A DNA stretch of 64,000 bases from Xanthomonas sp. F10 (GTDB taxonomy: Bacteria; Pseudomonadota; Gammaproteobacteria; Xanthomonadales; Xanthomonadaceae), in the NCBI RefSeq assembly GCF_014206815.1, contig NZ_JACHNP010000002.1, positions 434,001-498,000 of the forward strand, in the 5' to 3' direction. A program made the position numbers and the translations under genes. The number at the start of each line of letters is the position of its first letter. Positions within the stretch are counted from its first letter, which is position 1. Shown piece after piece: positions 27,053 through 34,864 of this stretch. Under the pieces are notes generated by a model. That model ran no database searches. It saw nothing but the letters and a program-made list of their open reading frames with translations, and was not told the DNA's origin.

Positions 27053-27541
27053 ATGACCACCGTGCTTCTGAGCCTGGGCAGCAATCTGCGCCCGCATCAC
27101 CACCTGGCCGCGGCGATCGCGGCGCTGCGCCGGCAGTTCGGCGCGATCGTCGTGTCGCCGACCTATCGCACCGCGGCGGTCGGCTTCGACGGGCCGGCGT
27201 TCCTGAACAACGCCGTGGCGCTGCAGACCGACTGGGAGCTGGCGCCGCTGGACGACTGGCTGCATGCGCTGGAGGACGCGCATGGCCGCGACCGCAGCGG
27301 CCCGCGTTTCAGCGACCGCACCCTGGACATCGATGTAGTGTTCTACGGCGACCGCATCGTCGAGGGGCCCGGCAAGTTGCGCATCCCGCGTCCGGAACTG
27401 CGCCACGCCTTCGTCCTCAAGCCGCTGGCCGACATCGCCGCCGACTTCGTCGACCCGGTCAGCGGCCAATCCCTGGCTGCGCTATGGCAGGCGCATGCCG
27501 AGCACGGGAAGGTGTTCGAGGTGGTGGAATTGGTTGAGTAG
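27053..27541 (+). CDS. folK: HPPK, 6-hydroxymethyl-dihydropterin pyrophosphokinase FolK
   Basis: A 162-residue cytosolic enzyme that transfers pyrophosphate from ATP to 6-hydroxymethyl-7,8-dihydropterin in folate synthesis. Family marks are LSLGSNLRPHHHL at the N terminus, SPTYRTAAVGFDGPAFLNNAVAL (pterin site), the RFSDRTLDIDVVFYGD signature (Asp95-type metal ligands DIDV) and IPRPELRHAFVLKPLADI. Length is normal. The pteridine-reductase-like SDR gene lies downstream in convergent orientation beyond heptamer cassette 2, so pterin chemistry is grouped here though not in one operon. Confidence 0.96.
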   Translation: MTTVLLSLGSNLRPHHHLAAAIAALRRQFGAIVVSPTYRTAAVGFDGPAFLNNAVALQTDWELAPLDDWLHALEDAHGRDRSGPRFSDRTLDIDVVFYGDRIVEGPGKLRIPRPELRHAFVLKPLADIAADFVDPVSGQSLAALWQAHAEHGKVFEVVELVE

Positions 27542-27542
27542 C

Positions 27543-27735
27543 GGGGATTGGGGAGTCGGGATTGGAGATTGGTTGTGAAGCAGGGATTCGGGATGTAGGG
27601 ATTGGGGATTCGCTTCAGGCAGCAGCGACGGCGGGGCCACGGCCATCGCGGAAAGCGCCGCGGCGTTCAAGCGGCGCTATCGGACCGCTGCAATCCGCTT
27701 TTGCGAATCCCGACTCCCGAATCCCCAATCCCGGC
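27543..27735. repeat. GGGATTC heptamer cassette 2
   Basis: Left arm 27543-27615 (GGGATTGGGGAGTC..., TTGTGAAGCAGGGATTC) and right arm about 27700-27735 (TTTTGCGAATCCC, CCCGAATCCCCAATCCC) are inverted relative to each other. It lies between the convergent 3' ends of folK and the SDR gene and shares core-edge sequence with cassette 1. Confidence 0.85.
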
Positions 27736-27736
27736 C

Positions 27737-28471
27737 TCACATCAGCCCGCGCCCGCCATCCACCCGCACGGTCTGCCCGGTGACGAAGCTGGCATCGTCG
27801 AGCAGCCAGCGCACGGCCTCGGCGATTTCCTCGATCTGGCCGGTGCGCGCCAGTGGGGTGCGTGCCAGCAGGGCCTGCTGCGCGGCCGCGTCCTTGCCCG
27901 CGTCGGGCCACAGGATCGCGCCGGGGGCGATGGCGTTGACCCGCACCTGCGGTGCCAGTTCCAGCGCCAGCGAACGGGTCAGCATCGCCAGGGCGGCCTT
28001 GGCCGCGCTGTACAGCGGATGCGCGCGCAGCGGTTGTTCGGCGTGCAGGTCGGTGAGGTTGACGATCGCGCCGCCATGCTGGCGCAGTTGCGTGGCCGCG
28101 GCCTGCGCCAGGAACAGCGGCGCGCGCGCGTTGACCGCGAACAGGTCGTCCCACTGCGCCGGCGTCGCCTCGTGCAACGGCGTGGGATAGAAGTTGGAGG
28201 CGTTGTTGACCAGCGCGTCGAGCCGGCCGAAACGCGCCACGCACTGCGCCACCAGGTCCGGTAACTGCGCGGTGTCGCGCAGATCGGCCTGCAGGGTCAG
28301 CGTGCTGCCGGCGCGCACGGCCTCCAGTTCCTGCGCCAGCGCCTGCAGCTCGGCCTGCGAGGTATGCGCATGCAAGGCGACGGCGTAGCCGGCCGCGTGC
28401 AGGCGTCGGGCGATGCCGGCGCCGATGCGCCGCGCGCTGCCGGTGATCAGGGCGACTTTGGTCTGGGTCAT
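27737..28471 (-). CDS. Pteridine reductase-like SDR (FolM/PTR1 type)
   Basis: A 244-residue short-chain dehydrogenase with TGSARRIGAGIARRLH, whose TGXXXRXG motif (rather than TGXXXGXG) characterises pteridine reductases that reduce biopterin and dihydrofolate with NADPH. ALVNNASNFYPTPL carries the NNAS motif, YSAAKAAL the catalytic Tyr and Lys, and the C terminus VTGQTVRVDGGRGLM is typical. Proximity to folK supports a folate/pterin role. A classical SDR acting on another small substrate cannot be excluded. It is divergent from midA with 54 bp between starts. Confidence 0.85.
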   Translation of the reverse strand: MTQTKVALITGSARRIGAGIARRLHAAGYAVALHAHTSQAELQALAQELEAVRAGSTLTLQADLRDTAQLPDLVAQCVARFGRLDALVNNASNFYPTPLHEATPAQWDDLFAVNARAPLFLAQAAATQLRQHGGAIVNLTDLHAEQPLRAHPLYSAAKAALAMLTRSLALELAPQVRVNAIAPGAILWPDAGKDAAAQQALLARTPLARTGQIEEIAEAVRWLLDDASFVTGQTVRVDGGRGLM

Positions 28472-28525
28472 GTACGGGTTCCGTGCTCGGCTATGCTGTG
28501 CATTGTCCACGCAATCCGGCGCCGC

Positions 28526-29710
28526 ATGCCCACCGACCTTCCTTCGCCCGATGCCATCGCACTGGCCCACAGCGATCGCCTGGCCGCGCACATGCGCGCC
28601 GAGATCGCCGCCGCCGGCGGGGCGATTCCGTTCTCGCGCTTCATGGAGCTGGCGCTGTACGCGCCAGGTCTCGGTTACTACAGCGCCGGCAGCAGCAAGT
28701 TCGGCGAGGAGGGCGATTTCGTCACCGCGCCGGAGTTGGGGCCGCTGTTCGCCGCGACCGTGTCCAATGCGCTGGCGCCGGTCTTGCAGCAACTCGGGCC
28801 GCAGGCGCGCATGCTGGAAGTGGGCGGCGGCAGCGGCGCCTTCGCCGAGGTCATGCTCAAGCGCCTGCTGGCGCTGGATGCGCTGCCCGAGCGCTACGCG
28901 ATCCTGGAGCCCAGCGCGGATCTGCGCGAACGCCAGCGCGAGCGCCTGGCGCGCGCGCTGATCCCGCCGGTGTTCGACCTGGTGGAGTGGCTGGACCGGC
29001 CGTTCGACGACGACTGGAACGGCGTGCTGTTCGCCAACGAGGTGATCGACGCCCTGCCGACGCCGCGCTTCGCGCTGCGCGACGGCGAGGTGTTCGAGGA
29101 GACCGTGACCCTGGACGGCGAGGGCCGCTTCCGCCGCGGCGAACAGCCGGCCGATCCGCTGCTGGCGGCGGCGGTGCGGCACATCGAGCGCTATCTGCAG
29201 GCGCCGTTCGCCGATGGCTACCGTTCCGAGCTGCTGCCGCAGTTGCCGTACTGGATCCAGGCGGTGGCCGGCGGCCTGCGCAGTGGCGCGATGCTGTTCG
29301 TGGACTACGGCTATCCACGCCGCGAGTTCTATCTGCCCGAGCGCGACGACGGCACCTTGCGCGCCTTCTACCGGCATCGCACGCATGCCGATCCGTACCG
29401 CTGGCCGGGCCTGCAGGACCTGACCGCATCGGTCGACTTCACTGCGCTGGCCGAGGCCGGCACCGGCGCCGGCTTCGACCTGGCCGGTTACTGCAACCAG
29501 GCCAGCTTCCTGCTCGGCAACGGCCTGGACGCGCTGCTGGCCGAGGCCGAGGCGCGCGGCGACGAGGCCGCGCGGCTGCGCCTGCGCCAGCAGGTGAAGC
29601 AGCTGACCCTGCCCAGCGAGATGGGCGAGCGCTTCCAGGTAATGGGCTTCGAACGCGACGTGTCGCTGGCGCCGGCGTTCCTGTCCGGCGACCTGACCTG
29701 GCGGCTGTGA
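28526..29710 (+). CDS. SAM-dependent methyltransferase MidA/NDUFAF7 family
   Basis: A 394-residue protein of the MidA family; the human orthologue NDUFAF7 dimethylates an arginine of respiratory complex I. Recognisable blocks are IPFSRFMELALYAPGLGYYSAG near the N terminus, EEGDFVTAPELGPLFA, the SAM-binding LEVGGGSGAFAEVMLKRL, FANEVIDALPTPRF, and LFVDYGYPRREFYLPERDDGTLRAFYRH. Length is standard. ATG 28526 is used; an in-frame ATG at 28493 would add 11 residues. The VanZ-like gene overlaps its stop by one base. The bacterial target has not been settled, so only the family is claimed. Confidence 0.92.
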   Translation: MPTDLPSPDAIALAHSDRLAAHMRAEIAAAGGAIPFSRFMELALYAPGLGYYSAGSSKFGEEGDFVTAPELGPLFAATVSNALAPVLQQLGPQARMLEVGGGSGAFAEVMLKRLLALDALPERYAILEPSADLRERQRERLARALIPPVFDLVEWLDRPFDDDWNGVLFANEVIDALPTPRFALRDGEVFEETVTLDGEGRFRRGEQPADPLLAAAVRHIERYLQAPFADGYRSELLPQLPYWIQAVAGGLRSGAMLFVDYGYPRREFYLPERDDGTLRAFYRHRTHADPYRWPGLQDLTASVDFTALAEAGTGAGFDLAGYCNQASFLLGNGLDALLAEAEARGDEAARLRLRQQVKQLTLPSEMGERFQVMGFERDVSLAPAFLSGDLTWRL

Positions 29711-30111
29711 TGGCGGCAGTGCGCGCCTTCCGCTGGCCCTGGCTGTGGCTGGGGCTGTGGTGGCTGGGCATCGTGGTGCTGATCTACGTGTGCATGATGC
29801 CGCACCCGCCGCAGTTGTCGGACCTGCCCGACAGCGACAAGGCCGAGCACTTCATCGCCTACCTGCTGCTGGCGGCTGCGGCGGTGCAGATCTACGCCGG
29901 GCCGCGCGCCTGGCGCTGGGCCGCGCTGGGCCTGCTGGCGTTGGGCGTGGGCATCGAGTTCGCGCAAGGGGCGTGGACCACCACGCGGTCGGCCGATCCG
30001 CTGGATGCAGTGGCCGATGCCTTGGGCGTGGCGGCGGGCATGGCCACCGCGGCCACGCCATGGCGCGACCTGCTGTGGCGGCTGGAGCGCGGCGGTCTGC
30101 GCCGTCGCTGA
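29710..30111 (+). CDS. VanZ-like membrane protein
   Basis: A 133-residue protein with about four hydrophobic helices. The sequence DLPDSDKAEHFIAYLLLAA contains the DK--HF-AY pattern of VanZ-like proteins, and GVGIEFAQGAWTTTRSADPLDAVADALG the E--Q-----R--D--D---N/D-LG block. The family name comes from a teicoplanin-resistance gene, but most members in proteobacteria have no known role. Overlap TGATGG with midA means translational coupling. Nothing in the sequence suggests antibiotic resistance. Confidence 0.88.
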   Translation: MAAVRAFRWPWLWLGLWWLGIVVLIYVCMMPHPPQLSDLPDSDKAEHFIAYLLLAAAAVQIYAGPRAWRWAALGLLALGVGIEFAQGAWTTTRSADPLDAVADALGVAAGMATAATPWRDLLWRLERGGLRRR

Positions 30112-30264
30112 GACGTGACGGCGCGGTCTACGGTGTCGGCCAAGTCGTGGAATTCCCGGCCGCGCGCAAGGCGCGGCGTGCGCGCCGCGTCCTAGAGTGC
30201 CGGCGCCGGGCAGGCTGCCCGGTCGCCGCGCGGCGGCTCCGCGCGCCTGTGCAGGAGAACACGC

Positions 30265-30978
30265 ATGCAAGCACGCCACTCCACCCGTGCCGCGCGCGGC
30301 GCCGGCCTGTTCGCCGCGCTGTGCCTGGCGATCAGTGCGGCACCGGCCAGCGCCGCCTGGAACGATGTCTGCAGCGGCACCGCCACCTACACCAGCTCCG
30401 GCTATTCCGGGGGCGCGCTGCTGCTGGATCCCATCGACCCGGCCGCGACGATCACTGCGCTGAACCCGAAGCAGCTCAATTACGGCGGAATCCAGGCGGC
30501 GCTGGCCGGCGCCTACCTGCAGGTGCAGGGACCACGCGGCACGGTCACGGTGTACGTCACCGATCTGTATCCGGACGGCGCCGACTGCGGGCTGGATCTG
30601 TCGCCCAATGCGTTCGCCGCGATCGGCGACACCAGTGCCGGGCGCATCCCGATCCGCTGGCAGGTGGTGGCCGCGCCGGTCAGCGGCAACGTGGTGTACC
30701 GGATCAAGGAGGGCAGCTCGCAGTATTGGGCGGCGATCCAGGTGCGCAACCACCGCTATCCGGTGGTGAAGTTCGAATACAAGAAGAACGGCGACTGGGT
30801 CAGCCTGCCGAAGACCGCGTACAACCATTTCGTCGGCGAGCAGATGGGCGCGCAACTGCTGGAGATCCGCCTCACCGATATTCGCGGCCAAGTGGTCACC
30901 GATACCATCGGTGCGCTGCCCAGCCAGGGCGACAAGGGCGTGTACTTCGCCGACGGGCACGTGCAGTTTCCGCGCTGA
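30265..30978 (+). CDS. Secreted bacterial expansin (EXLX1-like)
   Basis: A 237-residue secreted protein with a signal peptide (1-30, ASA-A) and the two expansin domains: D1, a double-psi beta barrel (WNDVCSGTATYTSSGYSGGALLLDP, ...VYVTDLYPDGADCGLDLSPNAF, with catalytic-type Asp in VTDLYP and a Cys pair), and D2, a family-63 carbohydrate-binding beta sandwich (about 143-235, aromatic YWAAIQVRNHRYP and KNGDWVSLPKTAYNHF). Expansins loosen cellulose-xyloglucan contacts without hydrolysis; bacterial ones are concentrated in plant colonisers and pathogens. A single gene; a 14-bp-arm hairpin separates it from the convergent receptor gene. Confidence 0.93.
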   Translation: MQARHSTRAARGAGLFAALCLAISAAPASAAWNDVCSGTATYTSSGYSGGALLLDPIDPAATITALNPKQLNYGGIQAALAGAYLQVQGPRGTVTVYVTDLYPDGADCGLDLSPNAFAAIGDTSAGRIPIRWQVVAAPVSGNVVYRIKEGSSQYWAAIQVRNHRYPVVKFEYKKNGDWVSLPKTAYNHFVGEQMGAQLLEIRLTDIRGQVVTDTIGALPSQGDKGVYFADGHVQFPR

Positions 30979-31027
30979 GGCGTGCCGGTGCCAGCGCATG
31001 CCGGCGCTGCCGCGGCCCGCATGCGCG

Positions 31028-31063
31028 CGCCTGCGCCGCGGCGTTGGCTCCGCGGCGCAGGCG
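31028..31063. terminator. Very stable hairpin between convergent expansin and receptor genes
   Basis: Perfect 14-base arms CGCCTGCGCCGCGG (31028-31041) and CCGCGGCGCAGGCG (31050-31063) enclose an 8-nt loop. No T tract on either side, but the position, 50 bp after the expansin stop and 10 bp after the receptor stop, suits a bidirectional transcript end or RNA stabiliser. Confidence 0.6.
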
Positions 31064-31072
31064 TGGCAGCGC

Positions 31073-33706
31073 TCAGAACTTGAAGTGCAGCGTCGCCATG
31101 TAGCGGCGGCCGTTGTGGTAGCGCCCGGCCGGGTGGTCCTTGTCGCCCAGGTACTGCAGGTACTCCTCGTCCAGCAGGTTCTGCGCGTCCAGTTGCAGCG
31201 ACCATTGCGCGTTGATCGCGTAGCCCACGCTGGCGCCCAGGTCGGTGTAGTCGTCGACGCTGGCCGGCGCGGCGCCGGCGACGTAGCCGCCGGCCAGGTA
31301 GCTGTCGCGCCAGTTCAGGCTGATCCGCGCGTTCCACGGCCCCTTCTCGTAGTACGGGCTGAAGGCGACGCTGTTGCGCGACTGATAGGGCAGCGGGTTG
31401 CCGCTGTTGTTCTCGCCGCTGGCGTAGGTGTAGTTGGCGGACAGGCCGAAGCCGGTCTCGCCGAACGGCTGCTGATAGGCCAGGGTGAAGCCCTTGACCT
31501 TGCCGTCGCCGGCGTTGCGCGGGCGCTGGATGCTGTAGTCGCAATAGCCGTCGGCGGTGCAGCCGTTGCTGCCGAGCATCTGCGCCCAGGTCTGCGGCGA
31601 GGTGTCGCGGATCGCGTTGTACTGGCGCTCGATGGTGGCCGAAGTGTCGATGTAGTTGTCGATCTTCTTGTAGAAGATCGACCAGGCCACCACCGCCTGC
31701 GGCGCGAAGTAGTACTCGGCCGAGAGGTTGAAGTTCCACGATTCGTAAGGCGAGAGCTCGGCATTGCCGCCGCTGCCGGTGAGCGTGGTGTCGTTGAGGA
31801 AGGTGTTGTTGACCATCTGGTTGTACGGCGCCCAGGCGATCACCTTGCCGGCGCCGAAACGGAACACCCAGTCGTTGTCGGTGTCGTAGGCCAGGTTCAG
31901 CGACGGCAGCAGGAAGTGCTCGGTCTGCGTGCGCGTCTGCCACTTGCTGTCCAGGTCCTGCAGGGTCGGCGTGCCGCTGTAGACGAAGCCGCTGCCCTCG
32001 GTCTTGGAACGCACGTAGCGCAGGCCGAGGTTGCCGCGCAGGCCGGCGTTGGAGAAGTTCAGCTGCACGTAGGCGGCGTTGTTGGTCTGCTGCAGCGCCC
32101 AGGTATTGTTGAGGTAGCTGGACGGGTCCGGGTTGGCGTAGTCGACCGGGCTGTTGCGGATCCAGTCGATCACGTTGCCGCGCCCGGCCTGCACGTGCTG
32201 GCCCTGGTCGGGATAGAACCCGCGGATGTCGGTCAGGCCGATGGTGCCGATGTCGGCCAGCGTGCCGGGGGTGACGCCACCGTACACGTTGAGGGCGAAG
32301 TCCTCGTCGTGCTTGCCCTGGCGTACGCCGGCCAGCAGCTGGTTGAACACGCCGTCGAACTGCAGGTCCAGATCGAGCTGGCCGTAACGGTCCTTGCTCT
32401 GGGTGGAGAACACGCCGTTGTTGCCGATCCAGCCGCCGGCCGAGCCCCAGTTGGCCGGGTTGCGCGCGCCGGTGGGGTCGTCGAAGCGGATGCCGCGGTC
32501 CAGATCCCAGCGGAAGCCGCCGTTGTAGAACGGCTCGATGAAATACTGCGCCAGGTGATCGTTGTCGGACTTGCTCTGGCCGACCTGGCCGCGCAGGGTC
32601 CAGCGTTCGCCGCGGTAGGCACCGCGCAGGTCCAGGCCCTTGGTGGTCACCTGCGATTGGCGCACGTTGTTGTCGTAGATCACCGTGCCGCCGCCCGCGT
32701 TGGCGTTGGCGCCGGAATGGCCGCTGCGGACCACGCCGTTGCGCACGTCGCCCAGCGCGTCGACCGCGGCGACGGTGCCCGGGTTCCAGGTCAGGAAGCT
32801 GTACATCGACTGGTTGTAGTTGTCGAAGTCTTCCTTGATGTACAGGCCGCTGAGGTTGAACTCCAGCGCGTCGCTCGGCTTGAGCTGCAGGTTCACCACC
32901 GCGCTGTCGCGCTTGCGGTCCTGCTGGAACCAGGCGGCGTTGATCGAGTTGGGCACGTCGGCATCGGCGGGTACGCCGGTGGCGTTGGCGAAGGTGCCGG
33001 CCTTGGCGTAGCCGAACACTTCCAGGCCCTGACGGTCGACGCGTTCCTCGTAGTGCTGCGCGGAGACCGCAATACCGAAGGTCTCCTGCGGATTCTTCCA
33101 GCTGTACAGCAGCGACGCATTCGGCTTGCCCTCGCTGGCCTGCTGGCTGTAGCTGTAGCCCACCGAGCCGGCGATCTCGTTGGCCTTCAGGTCCAGCGGC
33201 TGGCGGCTGTGCATCAGCACGGTGCCGCCAAGGCTGCCTTCGGTCAGCCGCGCCTCGGTGGATTTGACGATCTCCGCGCGCCCCAGGATCTGCGGCGACA
33301 GCAGGGTGTAGTCGAAGCCACGGTTGGGCTGCTCGCCGTACAGCCAGATCGCCTGCGCCACCGGGTGGCCGTCCAGGAACGACAGGTTGAGGCTGGGATC
33401 GGTGCCGTCGATGCTGACCCGCTCACCCTGGCCGAAGCGGCGGTCGATGGTGACGCCGGGGATCTGCGCGAATGCCTCGGCGACGTTGGTGCTGGGGAAC
33501 TTGCCGATGTCCTCGGCGGTGATCGCCTCGGACACGGTGACGTTGTTGCGCTTGGTGTCCAGCGACTTCTCCAGGCTGGCGCGGATGCCGACCACCTGGA
33601 CCGCGTCCAGGTCGGTGGCGGCGGAATCGGCCTGCTGCGCCTGCGCGGCGAAGGCGAGGACGCTGGCGGCGATGGCCGCCGACAGGGCGGAATGGCGGTA
33701 TTGCAT
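31073..33706 (-). CDS. TonB-dependent receptor, TIGR01782 type (left of island)
   Basis: An 877-residue outer-membrane receptor. Signal peptide 1-23 (AQA-Q), TonB-box-like DLDAVQVVGIRAS, plug domain (about 45-165: NVTVSEAITAEDIGKFPSTNVAEAFAQIPGVTIDRR...) and a 22-strand barrel ending in aromatic F (RYMATLHFKF). The IGKFPSTNVAEA wording is that of the Xanthomonas/Caulobacter carbohydrate receptors (TIGR01782). It is divergent from a second receptor of the same type across a 1.16-kb control region, the layout of a carbohydrate-utilisation locus. The ligand is inferred from the GlcNAc genes to the right, not from the protein itself. Confidence 0.93.
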   Translation of the reverse strand: MQYRHSALSAAIAASVLAFAAQAQQADSAATDLDAVQVVGIRASLEKSLDTKRNNVTVSEAITAEDIGKFPSTNVAEAFAQIPGVTIDRRFGQGERVSIDGTDPSLNLSFLDGHPVAQAIWLYGEQPNRGFDYTLLSPQILGRAEIVKSTEARLTEGSLGGTVLMHSRQPLDLKANEIAGSVGYSYSQQASEGKPNASLLYSWKNPQETFGIAVSAQHYEERVDRQGLEVFGYAKAGTFANATGVPADADVPNSINAAWFQQDRKRDSAVVNLQLKPSDALEFNLSGLYIKEDFDNYNQSMYSFLTWNPGTVAAVDALGDVRNGVVRSGHSGANANAGGGTVIYDNNVRQSQVTTKGLDLRGAYRGERWTLRGQVGQSKSDNDHLAQYFIEPFYNGGFRWDLDRGIRFDDPTGARNPANWGSAGGWIGNNGVFSTQSKDRYGQLDLDLQFDGVFNQLLAGVRQGKHDEDFALNVYGGVTPGTLADIGTIGLTDIRGFYPDQGQHVQAGRGNVIDWIRNSPVDYANPDPSSYLNNTWALQQTNNAAYVQLNFSNAGLRGNLGLRYVRSKTEGSGFVYSGTPTLQDLDSKWQTRTQTEHFLLPSLNLAYDTDNDWVFRFGAGKVIAWAPYNQMVNNTFLNDTTLTGSGGNAELSPYESWNFNLSAEYYFAPQAVVAWSIFYKKIDNYIDTSATIERQYNAIRDTSPQTWAQMLGSNGCTADGYCDYSIQRPRNAGDGKVKGFTLAYQQPFGETGFGLSANYTYASGENNSGNPLPYQSRNSVAFSPYYEKGPWNARISLNWRDSYLAGGYVAGAAPASVDDYTDLGASVGYAINAQWSLQLDAQNLLDEEYLQYLGDKDHPAGRYHNGRRYMATLHFKF

Positions 33707-34211
33707 GATGTCTCTCCCTCATCATTCAATGGATCAACGCGATTGCGCGGACGTCGGGCCGCGTGCCGGAGTTGCCTGTTGCCTTACTGCCTGGGGTGCG
33801 GATGCGGGCTGGAGTGCCGGGTGGTGCGGAACCTGGAGGCCGTCCTGCGCTGCACGGGACGACGGGTGCTGCCGGTGTCGTGCGCACGTGCAGGCGCGAG
33901 CGGCCGCGGCGCGTGCACGGCGATATTGCGTGAATCGAGCAGGTGCGCTGGCGAGGCCGCCCATCGCGGTCGATCGGACCACGTTCCGATGGCGGGACGC
34001 CGCGGAAACGGTGGCAGGGCACTGGACGCGGCGTGCGCCGACGACCTCGCGCCGGGCAGGGCGCGAGGCCGTCTTTCGGAATGCCATGAAGTGCCGCGTG
34101 CGACACGCGATGCGTGCGAACGGATCATTGCGATCACATGCCTCCCTTGGCCCGCTTTCGCGCCGCACATGCGCGGCTACACCCCCGTGTGCGCCGATTC
34201 TTACGAGGCCA

Positions 34212-34225
34212 TGACAACGATGTCA
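34212..34225. promoter_or_regulatory. Candidate NagR (LacI-type) operator TGACA-N4-TGTCA
   Basis: TGACAACGATGTCA has perfect 5-base arms around a 4-base ACGA centre. LacI-family NagR sites described for proteobacterial GlcNAc regulons have, as I recall, this TGACA-N4-TGTCA form, and a LacI-type nagR lies in the same island. Confidence 0.5.
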
Positions 34226-34411
34226 AGCCTTGGCAAGAAAATTTGTCTGGTTCTGGTTTTGCCGCTCAATCTCGGCACTGGATCCCGGAAAGGACGCTGT
34301 GGTGGAGTGGGAATGTAGATTTATCAATCAGTTGCACAAGAGGCTGTAACAGTACGTGGCCGTGCGCAAATGAGAATGCAGTGCGATTATGCGGCGGTGC
34401 ACAAATTGGTC

Positions 34412-34452
34412 TCGTTGTCACAATTGGTGCGACATAGGTATCGTGACAACGA
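34412..34452. promoter_or_regulatory. 10-bp inverted repeat with NagR-like half-sites
   Basis: TCGTTGTCAC (34412-34421) and GTGACAACGA (34443-34452) are perfect inverted copies 21 bp apart. Each arm contains the TGACAACGA half-site of the palindrome at 34212-34225, so a dimer-of-dimers looping arrangement is possible. Confidence 0.5.
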
Positions 34453-34570
34453 TGCGTGGAAAACGCCGCGCCGGAAATATTTCGCCGGTGCATACAATTG
34501 ATAAATAAGCGATTTATCGGAATGCGCGCGCAAGTCCAGAGGTCATTGTGCGATTTCGTGCGGCACGGCG

Positions 34571-34599
34571 TTGACACAATCTTTCTAAGACCATAAGAA
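34571..34599 (+). promoter_or_regulatory. Candidate promoter of the right-hand receptor operon
   Basis: A perfect TTGACA (34571-34576) is followed after 17 bp by TAAGAA (34594-34599), which is a weak -10. The receptor start is 265 bp downstream, implying a long leader or a second promoter. Confidence 0.4.
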
Positions 34600-34864
34600 T
34601 CGAAGCGCCTGGAATTGGTCCTTGCCAATTCGGGCCAGATTCGTCCAGCCGCACCATGCAGTCGCCCGTTCCGGGGAAGGGACGGGGACGCGCCTCCTGC
34701 AAGACCGGGCGCAGGAAACAGCCAGAACGCTCCATTCACTCCGTGTCCGCACGGACGGCATCGCCCTGCGCGTCGCGTGGGCGCGATGGAGGGTGCTGCC
34801 TGCCGATCGCCGCCCTGGATGTCCGCCGTCGTCGTGCCGATCCGCCATCAACCAGGATAGCCCA

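Larger units (their letters stand above)
33707..34864. promoter_or_regulatory. 1.16-kb divergent control region, partly AT-rich
   Basis: No gene is supported. From about 34200 to 34640 the base composition falls well below the surrounding very GC-rich DNA. This part holds the palindromes at 34212-34225, 34412-34452, 34474-34483 (GAAATATTTC) and 34500-34518 (GATAAAT-N5-ATTTATC), plus a promoter candidate at 34571-34599. The GC-rich portion nearer the left receptor shows nothing distinctive. Confidence 0.6.

Noticed and set aside
29710-30111. Glycopeptide resistance gene
   Set aside because: The VanZ-like fold is widespread and unrelated to resistance in most bacteria, and no vanHAX-type genes are near.
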